Shown here: piece after piece, positions 25,280-34,338 of the stretch | How the letters are laid out: each line of letters begins with the position of its first letter | How positions within the stretch are numbered: position 1 is the stretch's first letter | Assembly: GCF_013450155.1 (NCBI RefSeq) | Contig: NZ_JACCKD010000004.1 | Span: 548,657-612,656, forward strand | DNA from: Haloechinothrix aidingensis | GTDB taxonomy: Bacteria > Actinomycetota > Actinomycetes > Mycobacteriales > Pseudonocardiaceae | DNA length: 64,000 nt | Direction: 5' to 3' | Notes under the pieces: model-generated | What the model was told of the DNA's origin: nothing | What the model saw: only the letters and a program-made list of their open reading frames with translations | Databases searched by the model: none | Translations under genes and position numbers: made by a program

Positions 25280-26257
25280 TCACCCGTGCCAGTGCCCGGC
25301 CAGCTCGCCTACCAGCGCGATACCCGGCGCGGTGGCCGGTGTCGCGCCGCCGACCCCGGCCAGCGAGGCGGGCGGCACCCCCGCGCGGGCGAGCGCGGCG
25401 GCGGTCACGGCCACCCTGGCGCGGTCGCCGCCGTCGGCGAGCTTGACCGCCACGGCCGTACCGTCGCCGCGCGCCGCCACGTACATACCTTCCGCACCGT
25501 CCTTGGCCAGCATCCCGGGTACCGCCGTCATCAGCAGGCTCGCCGAGCGCCCGCTGCCCCCCACCATCTCCGGGTGCGCGCGCATCGCCGACGCGATGGC
25601 GGCCTCCGGCGTGCCGCCGGCTGCCGCGGCGATCCGGCCGATACAGCGGGCCACCCCGCGCAACGACAGCGCGAACAGCGGGGCACCGCAGCCGTCCACA
25701 GCGACGTGCGCGACCGGCTCGCCTGCCAGCTCCGTAACGGTGCGCTCGATCTCGCGCTGCACCGGATGGCCCGGGTCCAGGTAGTCCGCCGTGGAGTGCC
25801 CGCGCAGCTTCGCCACGGCGAGCATCGCCGCGTGCTTTCCCGAGCAGTTCTGCGGCAGCCGCTCGGCACCGCGCCCCGCGGCCAGCCATTCCCGCCGCGC
25901 GGCCTCGCCCGCGGGCAGGCCCGGGGTGTTGCCCAGGTCCGACTCGTCGAGCCCGTGGCCTGCCAGCAACCGGCGGACGCCGTCGATGTGCCTCGCTTCC
26001 CCGGAGTGGCTGGCCACCGCGAGCGCGAGCAGCTCGGCGGGCAGCTCGAGCCCGCGGCGCACCAGCGCGGTCCCCTGCACCGGCTTCAGTGTCGACCGCG
26101 GGTAGCACGCTGCATCCACATCGCCCATCGCGAGCAGCTCGGAGCCGTCCGCGCCGAGCACCACCACGGAGCCGTGGTGCACGCTCTCCACGAGCCCGGA
26201 ACGCATCACGTGGGCGACCGGCTCGTGCGCCGGAACGCGCCTGTCCGCGGCGGGCAT
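25280..26257 (-). CDS. L-asparaginase II family protein
   Basis: Asparaginase of the serine beta-lactamase-like AnsA/asparaginase II family (Rhizobium etli type), unrelated in fold to the enzyme at 60.2 kb. The 325 residues contain the family motifs YPRSTLKPVQ near residue 55, NCSGKHAAML near 136 and VDGCGAPLFAL near 185. ATG 26257 was chosen for the AGGAGGGG directly upstream. A GTG at 26293 that overlaps the preceding stop as GTGA would add 12 residues. It is operonic with the CRP-like regulator. Cytosolic. Confidence 0.9.
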   Translation of the reverse strand: MPAADRRVPAHEPVAHVMRSGLVESVHHGSVVVLGADGSELLAMGDVDAACYPRSTLKPVQGTALVRRGLELPAELLALAVASHSGEARHIDGVRRLLAGHGLDESDLGNTPGLPAGEAARREWLAAGRGAERLPQNCSGKHAAMLAVAKLRGHSTADYLDPGHPVQREIERTVTELAGEPVAHVAVDGCGAPLFALSLRGVARCIGRIAAAAGGTPEAAIASAMRAHPEMVGGSGRSASLLMTAVPGMLAKDGAEGMYVAARGDGTAVAVKLADGGDRARVAVTAAALARAGVPPASLAGVGGATPATAPGIALVGELAGHWHG

Positions 26258-26289
26258 ACCCCTCCTCTGCCGTACCGTGCCGCTGTCCG

Positions 26290-27036
26290 TCACGCGGTGC
26301 GCAGTGCCAGCGCCTCCGCATCTACGATGTCGATCGCACCGTAACGGACGCGGATCAGCCCGTCCCCCTCGAATTCTTTGAGCACCTTGTTCAGCGAGGG
26401 CCTGCGCACCCCGAGCATCGCGGCGAGCGTGCGCTGCGGAAGGGGAACCTCCCCGCTGGTGGACTCCTCGATGAGCAAGCCGGCCACCTGCTCCGGGAGG
26501 CTCCTGCCGAGCACGCCGAGCAGCCTGCTCTGGCTGGCCGACAGCCGCATCGCTATGCTCGACAACCAGCGCCGGGCGATCGGTGGCCTCTTGACCAGCA
26601 ATTTCTCGAACTGGGAGCTGTCGAGATGCAACACGGTGGCGTCGTCGACCGCCCGGGCCGTGTACGGGAACGGCATGTCGAGCAGGTACTCGACATCACC
26701 GTCCACATCGCCCGGTTGCAGGAGGTGCACGACGACCCGCCTGCCACCCGAGCCGACCGACAGCTCGATCCGGCCGCTGCGCACGATCCACACCCCTGCC
26801 GAGGCCGAACCCGCGGTATAGAGCACAGCCCCCGGGCGGTAACGGCGGGTCCGCAACAGGCCCGCCAGCGCGGAGATGTCCTCGCGCCCCAGTGGGGCGG
26901 CCTCACCCCTGCCGACGCAGCGGGCGACCCACGCGGCTTGCCGGATCCCCTCCTCCTCCGGGCCCGCGGAGCCGAGCATGCGCAGCGGGGCCTCCAGGAA
27001 CGAGCCGTACGCACCGAGCAAGGGAGATTCGGACAC
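26290..27036 (-). CDS. CRP/FNR-family transcriptional regulator
   Basis: A 248-residue regulator. A cyclic-nucleotide-binding-like beta-roll (ALAGLLRTRRYRPGAVLYTAG to DGDVEYLLDMPF, about 55-125) is followed by a dimer helix and a C-terminal HTH (PQRTLAAMLGVRRPSLNKVLKEFEGDG, near 200-230). There are no FNR-type cysteines in the N-terminus. The binding pocket lacks the usual RxAS sequence, so the ligand may not be cAMP. It directly precedes the asparaginase gene and may control it. Confidence 0.87.
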   Translation of the reverse strand: MSESPLLGAYGSFLEAPLRMLGSAGPEEEGIRQAAWVARCVGRGEAAPLGREDISALAGLLRTRRYRPGAVLYTAGSASAGVWIVRSGRIELSVGSGGRRVVVHLLQPGDVDGDVEYLLDMPFPYTARAVDDATVLHLDSSQFEKLLVKRPPIARRWLSSIAMRLSASQSRLLGVLGRSLPEQVAGLLIEESTSGEVPLPQRTLAAMLGVRRPSLNKVLKEFEGDGLIRVRYGAIDIVDAEALALRTA

Positions 27037-27129
27037 CTCGCCAGTGTGTCACGTGACCCCAACCACGCACGCCCCGGAGGCCGCACGACGGGGCGCCGCG
27101 GAAAGGTCCGGACCGGAGCTCGCGGAGTC

Positions 27130-28059
27130 TCAGCGGTCGGTGGTGAGGATCGCGCCCTCGGTGAGGCTACCGCAGTACAGCGTGCCGCCCCGCTCCCGCA
27201 CGCCGGTGAGCATCGTGAATCCCTCGACCGTCCCGCCGCGCCGCCGCACGACGCCGCCGGTCGCGTCGAACGCCACCACGTTGACCTCGCGTCCGGGGGA
27301 CGGTTGCAGGGAGGTGGGCAGCCTGCGCACCAGCGACCGCGCCGCCGCGGGCATGCGCTGCACCAGCGGGAGCGACGAGACCGCCGGGCTCGGTATCGCG
27401 ACCCAGATCAGCCCGTCGGACCCGGTGGAGGCGTTGTCCGGGTAACCGCTCAGCCCGTCGGCGAACACCTCCCGCCGACCGGCTCGCTCACCGGAGAGCC
27501 AGAGCCGGTGCAGCCTGCAGGTGGTGGTCTCGGCGATCACCACGAACGACTCGTCCTGGGCGAGGGCGACCCCGTTGGCGAACTGCAGCCCGCTCGCCAC
27601 CTCGGTGACCGTGCCGTCCGGGTCGCGCCGGAACACCCGGCCCGTTCCGGTGCGCTCGATCATGTCCGAGCGGAACTCCGGGATGGGGAAGCGCTGCGAG
27701 GAGTCGCTGAAGAACACCGTGCCGTCGGCGCCGACCGCGGCGTTGTTGCATCCCAGGATGGGGCTGCCCGCCACGTTGTCCACCAGCGTGCGCACCGCGC
27801 CCGTCCGGATGGTCACCGCGAGCAGCCCGTGGTCGGACGCGCAGACGACCAGCTCGTCCGCGCCGTAGAGCTCGATGCCGAGCGGCCTGCCCGCGACGCG
27901 CGCGACCGTGTCGATGCGGTTGCCGCCGCCGGTGATCCGGATGATCCGCCCGTCGTCGAGACCGGCGTAGACCTGCCCGTCGTCATCGACGACGACGTCC
28001 TCCGGCCCGGTGCCGTTGACCGGGATGAGCTGCGTACCGGTGAACGAGGTGATCGTCAT
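27130..28059 (-). CDS. SMP-30/gluconolactonase/strictosidine-synthase-like beta-propeller
   Basis: A 309-residue six-bladed propeller protein. Metal- and lactone-site motifs are seen at GPEDVVVDDDGQVYAG (near 18), GCNNAAVGADGTVFFSDSS (near 103), LQFANGVALAQDES (near 147) and GYPDNASTGSDGLIWVAIPS (near 195). The GLPDN-like YPDN and the following Asp match strictosidine-synthase-like members. Substrate unknown. It lies 11 bp upstream of the phosphatase and probably shares a transcript with the lipid cluster further upstream. Confidence 0.85.
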   Translation of the reverse strand: MTITSFTGTQLIPVNGTGPEDVVVDDDGQVYAGLDDGRIIRITGGGNRIDTVARVAGRPLGIELYGADELVVCASDHGLLAVTIRTGAVRTLVDNVAGSPILGCNNAAVGADGTVFFSDSSQRFPIPEFRSDMIERTGTGRVFRRDPDGTVTEVASGLQFANGVALAQDESFVVIAETTTCRLHRLWLSGERAGRREVFADGLSGYPDNASTGSDGLIWVAIPSPAVSSLPLVQRMPAAARSLVRRLPTSLQPSPGREVNVVAFDATGGVVRRRGGTVEGFTMLTGVRERGGTLYCGSLTEGAILTTDR

Positions 28060-28070
28060 GGCATCTCCCG

Positions 28071-28715
28071 TCAGCGATAGGTCAACAGATCGGCGGAGTC
28101 GTTCTCCAGGTGGCCGTGCTCGTTGAACGACACCAGGTTGGTCCCCGAGCGACCCGTGACGAGCTTGGTGATCCCCCCGTTGCAGGTCACCCTGTGCAGG
28201 CCGATGAACGTCTCGGCCCGCTGGCCGAGCACCCGCGCCACGAGCGCGCCGATCACGCCACCCGAGGTGAACACCACCGCGTTCTCCCCCTTACCGAGCG
28301 AGCCGAGTACCTCGTCGAACGCGGCGTGCACGCGGCAGGCGAACTCCGGCCACCCCTCGGCCCCGTCGACGGCCGAACCCGCCCGGACCCACTGCTCCAG
28401 CGCCGAGTCCAGCGCGGCCTGGAACGTGCGGGGATCGGCCAGCTCGCTACCGTCGAGCGCGGTGTGCGCGGCGAGCACGTCCTGATGGGCGTACTCGTTC
28501 CAGCGGGGATCCTGCCGCGCGTCGAAACCCGCGGCGTCCGCCGTGTCGCGCTGGCGCCGCATCGTGCCGCTGAGCACGTGGGTGACGCGCGGACCCCTGC
28601 GCCGCAGCTCGTCTCCCACCACAGCCGCCTGCCGCAGTCCCCGCTCGGACAGCGCGTCGTAGTCGTGCGAGCCGAACGACGCCTGGCCGTGCCGGACGAG
28701 GTAGATCGCACCCAT
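28071..28715 (-). CDS. Histidine phosphatase family protein
   Basis: A 214-residue phosphoglycerate-mutase-like phosphatase. The catalytic RHGQ lies at residues 9-12 (YLVRHGQASFG), the second catalytic His is probably in the LHRVTCNGG or VVFTSGG region, and Arg is in SGTMRRQRDTA. The ATG overlaps the kinase-like gene's stop by 1 nt (TGATG). Such phosphatases recur beside acyl-CoA dehydrogenase/APH clusters in actinobacteria, but substrates are unknown. Confidence 0.88.
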   Translation of the reverse strand: MGAIYLVRHGQASFGSHDYDALSERGLRQAAVVGDELRRRGPRVTHVLSGTMRRQRDTADAAGFDARQDPRWNEYAHQDVLAAHTALDGSELADPRTFQAALDSALEQWVRAGSAVDGAEGWPEFACRVHAAFDEVLGSLGKGENAVVFTSGGVIGALVARVLGQRAETFIGLHRVTCNGGITKLVTGRSGTNLVSFNEHGHLENDSADLLTYR

Positions 28716-29794
28716 CAGGCCGTTCCCCCCGGACGGTGGCCCGCGATGATCTGCTCGCAGCGCCACTCGAGGTAGCCGACGAACATCCAGAAGTCGGCGA
28801 ACGCGGGGTTCGTGGTGTGCCCGTCGTGATAGCGCCGGTAGATCTGCTGGATGATCACCGCGAGCCGGAACAGCCCGTAGACCTCGTAGAACGTCCAGTT
28901 CTCCGGACAGAGCCCCGTCCGCTCGGTGTAGCGGGCGACCACCTCGTCCCTGGTGAGCATGCCGGGCAGGTGCGTTGGCTGGCGCCTGCTGCTGTGCATG
29001 ACCTCGTCGTCGTCGGCCTGCACCCAGTAGGCCAGCGTGGCGCCGAGCTCCATCAGCGGGTCGCCGAGCGTGGCCATCTCCCAGTCGAGCACGCCGACGA
29101 CGTTCATGCTCTCCGGGGCGTCGAACACGATGTTGTCGAAGCGGAAGTCGTTGTGGATCAGGCAGATCCGGACGTCGTCCGGCTGGTTGGCGTCCAGCCA
29201 GCTCATCACGCTCTCGAAGTCGCCGACGTTGTCCGTCCGTGCCTTGCGGTACCGGTCCGACCAACCGCCGATCTGCCTGCGCACGTACCCGGCGCCCTTA
29301 CCGAGGTCGGCGAGCCCCGCCGCGTGCACGTCCACGTTGTGCAGCTCGACGAGCGTGTCGACGAACCGTCTCGACAGGTCCCTCGCCCCTTCCTCGCCGA
29401 GCTCGAGCCCGTCCGGGAGGTCGCTGCGCAGGATGATGCCTGGCAGGCGCCGCATGACGTAGAACTCCGAACCGATCACGCCAGGGTCGTCGCAGTAGGC
29501 GAGCACGTCCGGCACGTACGGGAACTCGCGTCTCAACCCGGCCTGCACGCGGTACTCCCTGCTCATGTCGTGCGCGGAGGCTGCCTTGACCCCGGCGGGC
29601 GGCCTGCGCAGGACGAGCTCCCGGTCGGGGTAGGTCAGCAGGTAGGTGAGGTTGGACGCGCCCCTGGAGAACTGCCGCACGGCAGGCGGGCCGGACAGCC
29701 CTGCCACCCGCTCGCTCAGCCAGGCGTGCAGTGCGTCCGTGTCGAAGGCGTCCTCCTCGCGGAGAGCACCGGGCTTGTCGAACACGTCTGTCAC
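28715..29794 (-). CDS. Phosphotransferase (APH/choline-kinase-like), acyl-CoA dehydrogenase-associated
   Basis: Kinase-like protein of 359 residues. It has a glycine-poor P-loop region (FSRGASNLTYLL), the catalytic loop LIHNDFRFDNIVFD (Brenner motif HxDxxxxN) and the metal motif VGVLDWEMATLGDP. This group sits beside, or is fused to, acyl-CoA dehydrogenases (ACAD10/11-like) and may phosphorylate hydroxyacyl-CoA. GTG 29794 overlaps the SDR stop by 4 nt and has GTGAGGAAG upstream; ATG 29812 would add six residues. Confidence 0.88.
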   Translation of the reverse strand: MTDVFDKPGALREEDAFDTDALHAWLSERVAGLSGPPAVRQFSRGASNLTYLLTYPDRELVLRRPPAGVKAASAHDMSREYRVQAGLRREFPYVPDVLAYCDDPGVIGSEFYVMRRLPGIILRSDLPDGLELGEEGARDLSRRFVDTLVELHNVDVHAAGLADLGKGAGYVRRQIGGWSDRYRKARTDNVGDFESVMSWLDANQPDDVRICLIHNDFRFDNIVFDAPESMNVVGVLDWEMATLGDPLMELGATLAYWVQADDDEVMHSSRRQPTHLPGMLTRDEVVARYTERTGLCPENWTFYEVYGLFRLAVIIQQIYRRYHDGHTTNPAFADFWMFVGYLEWRCEQIIAGHRPGGTA

Positions 29795-30546
29795 GAGAGC
29801 TTCCTCACCCATCCCAACGGGGCGAAACGCAGGACCTGTGCCAGCAGCGTCCACGGCCACCACGGCACGTAGGCCTTCGGGCGTTCCTTCTCGATGGCCG
29901 AGACCAGCGCCTTGGCTCCCGTGTTCGCGTCCACCATCAGCGGGGTCTTACCCGCCCGTCCGGTCATCTCCGACTCGATGTAGCCCGGGTACAGCGTGGT
30001 CACGGTGATCGGCCCGCGGTGGTGCTGCGACCGGATGCCCTCCGCGAGGGAGGCGGCCGCGGCCTTGGACGCGGCGTAGGCCGTGACGGGACCCCGCATG
30101 CCGCGCACGGCGGCTACCGAGGAGACCACGACGAGGTGCCCGGAGCGTTGCTCGGTGAAGATCTCGACGGCTGCCTCGCACTGGGCAAGCAGCCCACCGA
30201 CATTGGTCTCCAGCGTCTGCCTGTTCGCCTCGAAGTAGCCCGTACCGATCGGCTGCCCCTTACCGAGCCCCGCGTTGGCGATCACGCGGTCCAGCGACCC
30301 CAGCTCGGCGCGGAACTCGCCGAAGGTCTCGAACACCGCGTTGTGGTCGCAGACATCGAGCTTCTTGGTGACCACGGTGATGTCCGGGTACGAACGGCGC
30401 AGTTCCGCGGCGAGCTCGTCCAGCCGGTCCGTGCGGCGGGCACACAGGCCGAGGTTGCAGCCCTTCGCCGCGAACTCCCGCGCCATCCCTTCACCGAGGC
30501 CGGAGCTCGCCCCGGTTATTACGATATTGGTCCGTCCCCGTGTCAT
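29791..30546 (-). CDS. Short-chain dehydrogenase/reductase
   Basis: Classical SDR of 251 residues. NAD(P)-binding TGASSGLGEGMAREFA is near the N-terminus, NAG in VIANAGLGKG, the catalytic Ser in VVSSVAAVRG, and the YxxxK motif as YAASKAAAA. The C-terminus (PWWPWTLLAQVLRFAPLGW) is hydrophobic and may touch membrane. It overlaps the genes on both sides by 4 nt within the acyl-CoA dehydrogenase operon, suggesting oxidation of a hydroxyacyl intermediate. Confidence 0.9.
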   Translation of the reverse strand: MTRGRTNIVITGASSGLGEGMAREFAAKGCNLGLCARRTDRLDELAAELRRSYPDITVVTKKLDVCDHNAVFETFGEFRAELGSLDRVIANAGLGKGQPIGTGYFEANRQTLETNVGGLLAQCEAAVEIFTEQRSGHLVVVSSVAAVRGMRGPVTAYAASKAAAASLAEGIRSQHHRGPITVTTLYPGYIESEMTGRAGKTPLMVDANTGAKALVSAIEKERPKAYVPWWPWTLLAQVLRFAPLGWVRKLS

Positions 30547-31805
30547 CCGGCACCTTTCTCCGTCGAGTCCGCTCCCGCCGCGTCGCGTGCGCGCGCGGCT
30601 TCCTGGTACGGCGCGAGCTCGTTGCGCGCCACGACCCCGAGGTGCACCTCGTCCGGGCCGTCGGCCATGCGCAGCGAGCGCGCGTTCGCGAAAGCGGCCG
30701 CCAGCGGGACGTCGTCGGTGAAGCCCGCGGCGCCGTGCATGCGCATCGCCATGTCGATCACTCGTTCGGCCGTCTCCGGAACGGCGGCCTTGATCTGCGA
30801 CACCTCGGAGTACGCCCCCGCGATGCCCTGGGTGTCGAGCAGCCACGCGGCGTGCAGCACCAGCAGCCGCGCCTGGTTGATCTCGATCCGCGCGCGGGCG
30901 ATCCGTTCCCGGTTGCCACCGAGGTTGGCCAGCGGCTTGCCGAAAGCCACCCGCTCGGTTCCGCGCCGCAGCGCCAGCTCCAGCGCCCGCTCGGCGAGCC
31001 CGATCAACCGCATGCAGTGGTGCACCCGTCCCGGCCCCAGCCTGCCCTGCGCGATCTCGAAACCGCGCCCGAGCCCTGCGACGACGTTCTCGCGCGGGAC
31101 GCGCACATCGGTGAAGGTGACCTCGCCGTGCCCGTACGGCTCGTCCCGGTAACCGAACACGGGAAGCATCCGCTCGACCCGGAAGCCAGGCGCGTCCGTC
31201 GGCACGATCACCATCGAGTGCCGCGCGTGCCGGTGCGCGTCCGGGTCCGTCACCGCCATGAAGATCACGAAGCCGCAGTTCGGGTGGCCGACCCCGGTAC
31301 TGAACCACTTGCGGCCGTTGAGCACGACATCCTCGCCGTCGGGTACCGCCGTCGCGGCCATGTTCGTCGCGTCCGACGAGGCGACATCCGGCTCGGTCAT
31401 GCAGAAGGCCGAGCGGATCCGCCCCTCCAGCAACGGTTCGAGCCAGTGCTTGCGCTGGTGCTGGCTCCCGTAGTGCAGCAACACCTCGGCGTTACCGGTA
31501 TCCGGTGCGTTGCAGTTGAAGATCTCCGGCGCGATGAACGAGCGGCCCATCAGCTCGGCGAGCGGAGCGTAATCCACATGCGACATCCCGCTGCCGTCCG
31601 ATGCCGGGGGAAGGAAGAGGTTCCACAGCCCTTCGGCGCGCGCCTTGCCCTTGAGCTGGTCGATGACGGGAAGGACCACCCACGGATCGTCCAGGCCGCG
31701 CAGCGCCCGGTGGTACTCCGCCTCGACCGGCTCGATCTCGCGCGTGATGAACTCGGCGACCCGGCTCCGGTACTCGGCAGCCACCTGCGATGGCGAGAAG
31801 TCCAT
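30543..31805 (-). CDS. Acyl-CoA dehydrogenase
   Basis: FAD-dependent acyl-CoA dehydrogenase of 420 residues, ACAD10/11-like. It shows AFCMTEPDVASSDATNM (flavin/substrate loop), NGRKWFSTGVGHPNC, RVAFGKPLANLGGNRERIA and the C-terminal MRMHGAAGFTDD with GPDEVH. No catalytic glutamate at the medium-chain position was verified. It is first in a leftward operon with SDR, kinase-like and phosphatase genes, and diverges from a TetR regulator. Likely a catabolic dehydrogenase for an unusual or hydroxylated acyl-CoA. Confidence 0.92.
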   Translation of the reverse strand: MDFSPSQVAAEYRSRVAEFITREIEPVEAEYHRALRGLDDPWVVLPVIDQLKGKARAEGLWNLFLPPASDGSGMSHVDYAPLAELMGRSFIAPEIFNCNAPDTGNAEVLLHYGSQHQRKHWLEPLLEGRIRSAFCMTEPDVASSDATNMAATAVPDGEDVVLNGRKWFSTGVGHPNCGFVIFMAVTDPDAHRHARHSMVIVPTDAPGFRVERMLPVFGYRDEPYGHGEVTFTDVRVPRENVVAGLGRGFEIAQGRLGPGRVHHCMRLIGLAERALELALRRGTERVAFGKPLANLGGNRERIARARIEINQARLLVLHAAWLLDTQGIAGAYSEVSQIKAAVPETAERVIDMAMRMHGAAGFTDDVPLAAAFANARSLRMADGPDEVHLGVVARNELAPYQEAARARDAAGADSTEKGAG

Positions 31806-31830
31806 GTCGGCACACGCTACAGTAGCTATC

Positions 31831-31841
31831 GAGCATTGCTC
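31831..31841. promoter_or_regulatory. Small palindrome between acyl-CoA dehydrogenase and divergent TetR gene
   Basis: GAGCATTGCTC (5-1-5 inverted repeat) lies midway in the 58-bp divergent region, inside the weaker frame CTATCGAGCATTGCTCAACA. Its position suits an operator for the adjacent TetR protein. It is short and may be chance. Confidence 0.35.
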
Positions 31842-31863
31842 AACAGGCTGCGAAGGGAGGTCC

Positions 31864-32499
31864 ATGACACGACGGCCCGCTCCGGCAGGCACCGGGCGGA
31901 GCGCGACACGGCGCAGCAGGCAGGACCCCGCCCAGCGGCGCGAGCAGCTGATCGGTATCGGGCTGGAGATGCTCACGCGGCGCCCGCTGCACCAGGTCAC
32001 CGTCGACGACGTGGCCGCAAGCGCCGGGATATCGCGCAGCCTGCTTTTCCACTACTTCCCCACCAAGCGGGACTACTACGCCGAGGTGATCCGCGCGGCC
32101 AGCAGGCGGCTGCTGCGCGCGATGTGGGTTCGCGAGGACTCCACGGGGCGCGCGGGCACGATCGAGGCGGTCCTGACCGAGTACCTCGACTTCCTCGAAC
32201 GCAGGCACGAGCCGTACCTGGCGCTGCTGCGCAGCTCGGGCGCCGAGGACTGGGCGAGGGAGATCTTCGAGGAGACCCGGGCGACGCTGGCCGGGCAGCT
32301 GATCGGCACGCTCGGGATCGAGCAGCCGAGCGAGCTCGAACGCGCCGCGGTGACCGCGTGGTGGTCCTTCGCCGAGGAGCTCGGACTGACCTGGGCCCGG
32401 CACGCGGTCGGCGACCGTGCCGAGGTGTTGCGGCTGCTCACCGGGACGTTACGGCAGGCGGTAGACCTCGCCGGGCAGCGAGCCGGGCCGGAACGTTAG
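31864..32499 (+). CDS. TetR-family transcriptional regulator
   Basis: A 211-residue TetR regulator. The HTH lies at about residues 40-75 (HQVTVDDVAASAGISRSLLF then HYFPTKRDYYAEVI). The C-terminal ligand domain ends LLTGTLRQAVDL. The ATG has AAGGGAGG upstream. It diverges from the acyl-CoA dehydrogenase operon and probably represses it; the inducer is presumably an acyl-CoA. It converges on the acyl-CoA ligase gene with a 2-bp gap and no space for a terminator. Confidence 0.88.
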   Translation: MTRRPAPAGTGRSATRRSRQDPAQRREQLIGIGLEMLTRRPLHQVTVDDVAASAGISRSLLFHYFPTKRDYYAEVIRAASRRLLRAMWVREDSTGRAGTIEAVLTEYLDFLERRHEPYLALLRSSGAEDWAREIFEETRATLAGQLIGTLGIEQPSELERAAVTAWWSFAEELGLTWARHAVGDRAEVLRLLTGTLRQAVDLAGQRAGPER

Positions 32500-32501
32500 C
32501 G

Positions 32502-34136
32502 CTACGCCCCGGACAGCTCGTTGCGGAGCAGCTTGCCGGTGGCGTTGCGCGGCAGGACGTCCAGGAACACCACTTCCCTCGGCACCTTGTAGCGCGCCAG
32601 GTTGGCCTTGACGTAGTTCTTGATCTCCTCGGCGTCCGTCTGCGCGCCCTCGGCCAGCACGACACAGGCCTTCAGGCGCTGCCCGAACTCCTCGTCGTCG
32701 ACCCCGACGACCGCAGCCTCCAGCACGTCCGAACGCTCGGCAAGCAGGTTCTCCACCTCCAGCGGGAAGACGTTCTCCCCGCCCGAGACGATCATGTCGT
32801 CGTCGCGGCCCACCACGAACAGCAGTCCCTGCTCGTCGAAGTACCCGACGTCCCCGCTGGAGAGCAGCCCGTTGATGAGCTCCTTGTTCCTGCCGTCGGT
32901 GTAGCCCTGAAAGCTCAGCCCACTGCCGACGAAGATACGACCGATCCGGCCCGGCTCGGTCACGCTGTTGCCCTGCTCGTCATAGAGCTCGACCCGGCAG
33001 CCGACGGGCGCCTTTCCCGCGGTGCTGGGATGGGCGCGCAGCTCATCCGGTGTCGCCACGCTGGCGACGGCCACCTCGGTGGAGCCGTAGAGGTTGTAGA
33101 GCACGTCACCGAAGACGTCCATGGTCCGGGTGACGACATCGCTGGGGATCGCCGAGCCCGCGGCGAAGATGATACGCAGCGAGGACGTGTCGTACTTGGC
33201 ACGCACGCCGGGGTCGAGGTCGACGATGCGTTGCAGCATCGTGGGAACCACGACGAGCGCGGTGCTCCGGTGCTCGGCGACGCGCCGCAGGGTGTCCTCC
33301 GGATCGAACTTGCGGGTCAGCACCACCTTGCAGCCGAGAGCCCAGGACAGCAGTGCCTGGGACAGCCCCGTGCCGTGGAAGATCGGCGCCGCCATGTAGG
33401 TGACGCCCCCCTTGCGCAGCGGGATCCGGTCCAGGAACTGCGCGGAGGCCAGCGGGGAGGTGCGTTCCCGGGGCGCGCCCTTCGGGGTACCGGTGGTGCC
33501 GCTGGTGAGCAGGATGAACCCGCCCGGCTGGTCCGGCGTGTCCACCGGCTGGTCGTCCGTGCTGGCGATGAGCTCCTCGAGAACAGGGATCGAGCGGTCC
33601 GACAGGGTACTGTCCTGGTCCACCCACGCCAGGTAACGATCCACGTGCGGGTCCACCGCGTCGAGCAGGTCGGTGAACTCCTCGTCGTAGATGAGCGCCT
33701 TGACACCCTCGCGCCTGGTGACATCGGCGAGCTGCGGTTTGGCGAAGCCCGTGTTCATCATCAGCAGCTTCGCGCCGAGCTTGCCGGAAGCGGCCATCGC
33801 GGTGACCAGCCCGCGGTGGTCCCTGCACAGCGCCGCGATCACGGTTCCGGAACGCACGCCCCGCGTCGCCAGCGCGCGGGCAAGCGCGTTCGCCCGCTTG
33901 TTCAGCTGGGCGTAGGTCAGCTCGCCAAGCTCGTCGGCCAGCGCGACCGAGTCGCCGTGCTCCCGGGCGCCCATGTCGATCACGCCGGCGAACGGGCCGT
34001 ACTTGCGGATGGCCAGCAACGACCTGATCCCCTCGTCGGGTCGCCCGACGAGCCCGGAGCGCCGCAGCACCACAACGCTGCGCCCCAGGACACTGGCCTT
34101 GTGCACCGCGTCCTTCAGCAGTGTCGTCGGGCTCAT
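32502..34136 (-). CDS. Fatty-acid--CoA ligase (FadD-type, FadD12-like)
   Basis: AMP-forming acyl-CoA synthetase of 544 residues. It has ATP motif LLTSGTTGTPKGAPRE, YGSTEVAVAS, the adenylate-binding GDVGYFDEQGLLFVVGRDDD and the C-terminal PRNATGKLLRNEL with the catalytic Lys. The N-terminal IRKYGPFAGVIDMGA resembles mycobacterial FadD12/FadD2. ATG 34136 was chosen for GGAGGTG at 8-nt spacing; upstream ATG 34157 adds seven residues. An operator-like palindrome (34233-34252), shared with the reductase gene at 39.8 kb, lies upstream. Confidence 0.9.
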   Translation of the reverse strand: MSPTTLLKDAVHKASVLGRSVVVLRRSGLVGRPDEGIRSLLAIRKYGPFAGVIDMGAREHGDSVALADELGELTYAQLNKRANALARALATRGVRSGTVIAALCRDHRGLVTAMAASGKLGAKLLMMNTGFAKPQLADVTRREGVKALIYDEEFTDLLDAVDPHVDRYLAWVDQDSTLSDRSIPVLEELIASTDDQPVDTPDQPGGFILLTSGTTGTPKGAPRERTSPLASAQFLDRIPLRKGGVTYMAAPIFHGTGLSQALLSWALGCKVVLTRKFDPEDTLRRVAEHRSTALVVVPTMLQRIVDLDPGVRAKYDTSSLRIIFAAGSAIPSDVVTRTMDVFGDVLYNLYGSTEVAVASVATPDELRAHPSTAGKAPVGCRVELYDEQGNSVTEPGRIGRIFVGSGLSFQGYTDGRNKELINGLLSSGDVGYFDEQGLLFVVGRDDDMIVSGGENVFPLEVENLLAERSDVLEAAVVGVDDEEFGQRLKACVVLAEGAQTDAEEIKNYVKANLARYKVPREVVFLDVLPRNATGKLLRNELSGA

Positions 34137-34232
34137 CCGCTGCACCTCCGTTGGCATCGCACGCCTCGTACCGCCGGTATCCCTGGCGACCCTAGCGAAC
34201 CGACCGTCCCGTATCCAGGGCATGACTCACAT

Positions 34233-34252
34233 TACCTACTAGCGAGTAGATT
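34233..34252. promoter_or_regulatory. Candidate shared lipid-gene operator, copy 1
   Basis: TACCTACTAGCGAGTAGATT matches the perfect palindrome at 39731-39750 in 17 of 20 positions. It lies about 97 bp upstream of the chosen acyl-CoA ligase start, in the promoter region. Confidence 0.6.
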
Positions 34253-34283
34253 TTTGCGCCCCGGGCAACACCCCCCGGCCAGG

Positions 34284-34338
34284 TGTGCTGAATGACGCTG
34301 TCCGTCCACGAGACGGACGGACAGCGTCATTCAGCACA
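34284..34338 (-). terminator. Perfect 24-bp-stem hairpin at the hrpA 3' end
   Basis: Arms 34284-34307 and 34315-34338 are exact inverted repeats (TGTGCTGAATGACGCTGTCC and onward) around a 7-nt loop. The hrpA stop codon and its last three sense codons lie inside the right arm. It also shields the ligase promoter from hrpA read-through. There is no U-tract, as is usual in actinomycetes. Confidence 0.75.

Noticed and set aside
30540..34295. A 1251-codon open frame on the plus strand, and similar very long antisense frames (for example 17356-19977 and 26089-28080)
   Set aside because: They lie opposite well-identified genes (acyl-CoA dehydrogenase, acyl-CoA ligase, pca and regulator genes) and encode Arg/Ala/Pro/His-rich nonsense. 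GC-rich codon bias keeps the opposite frame open.
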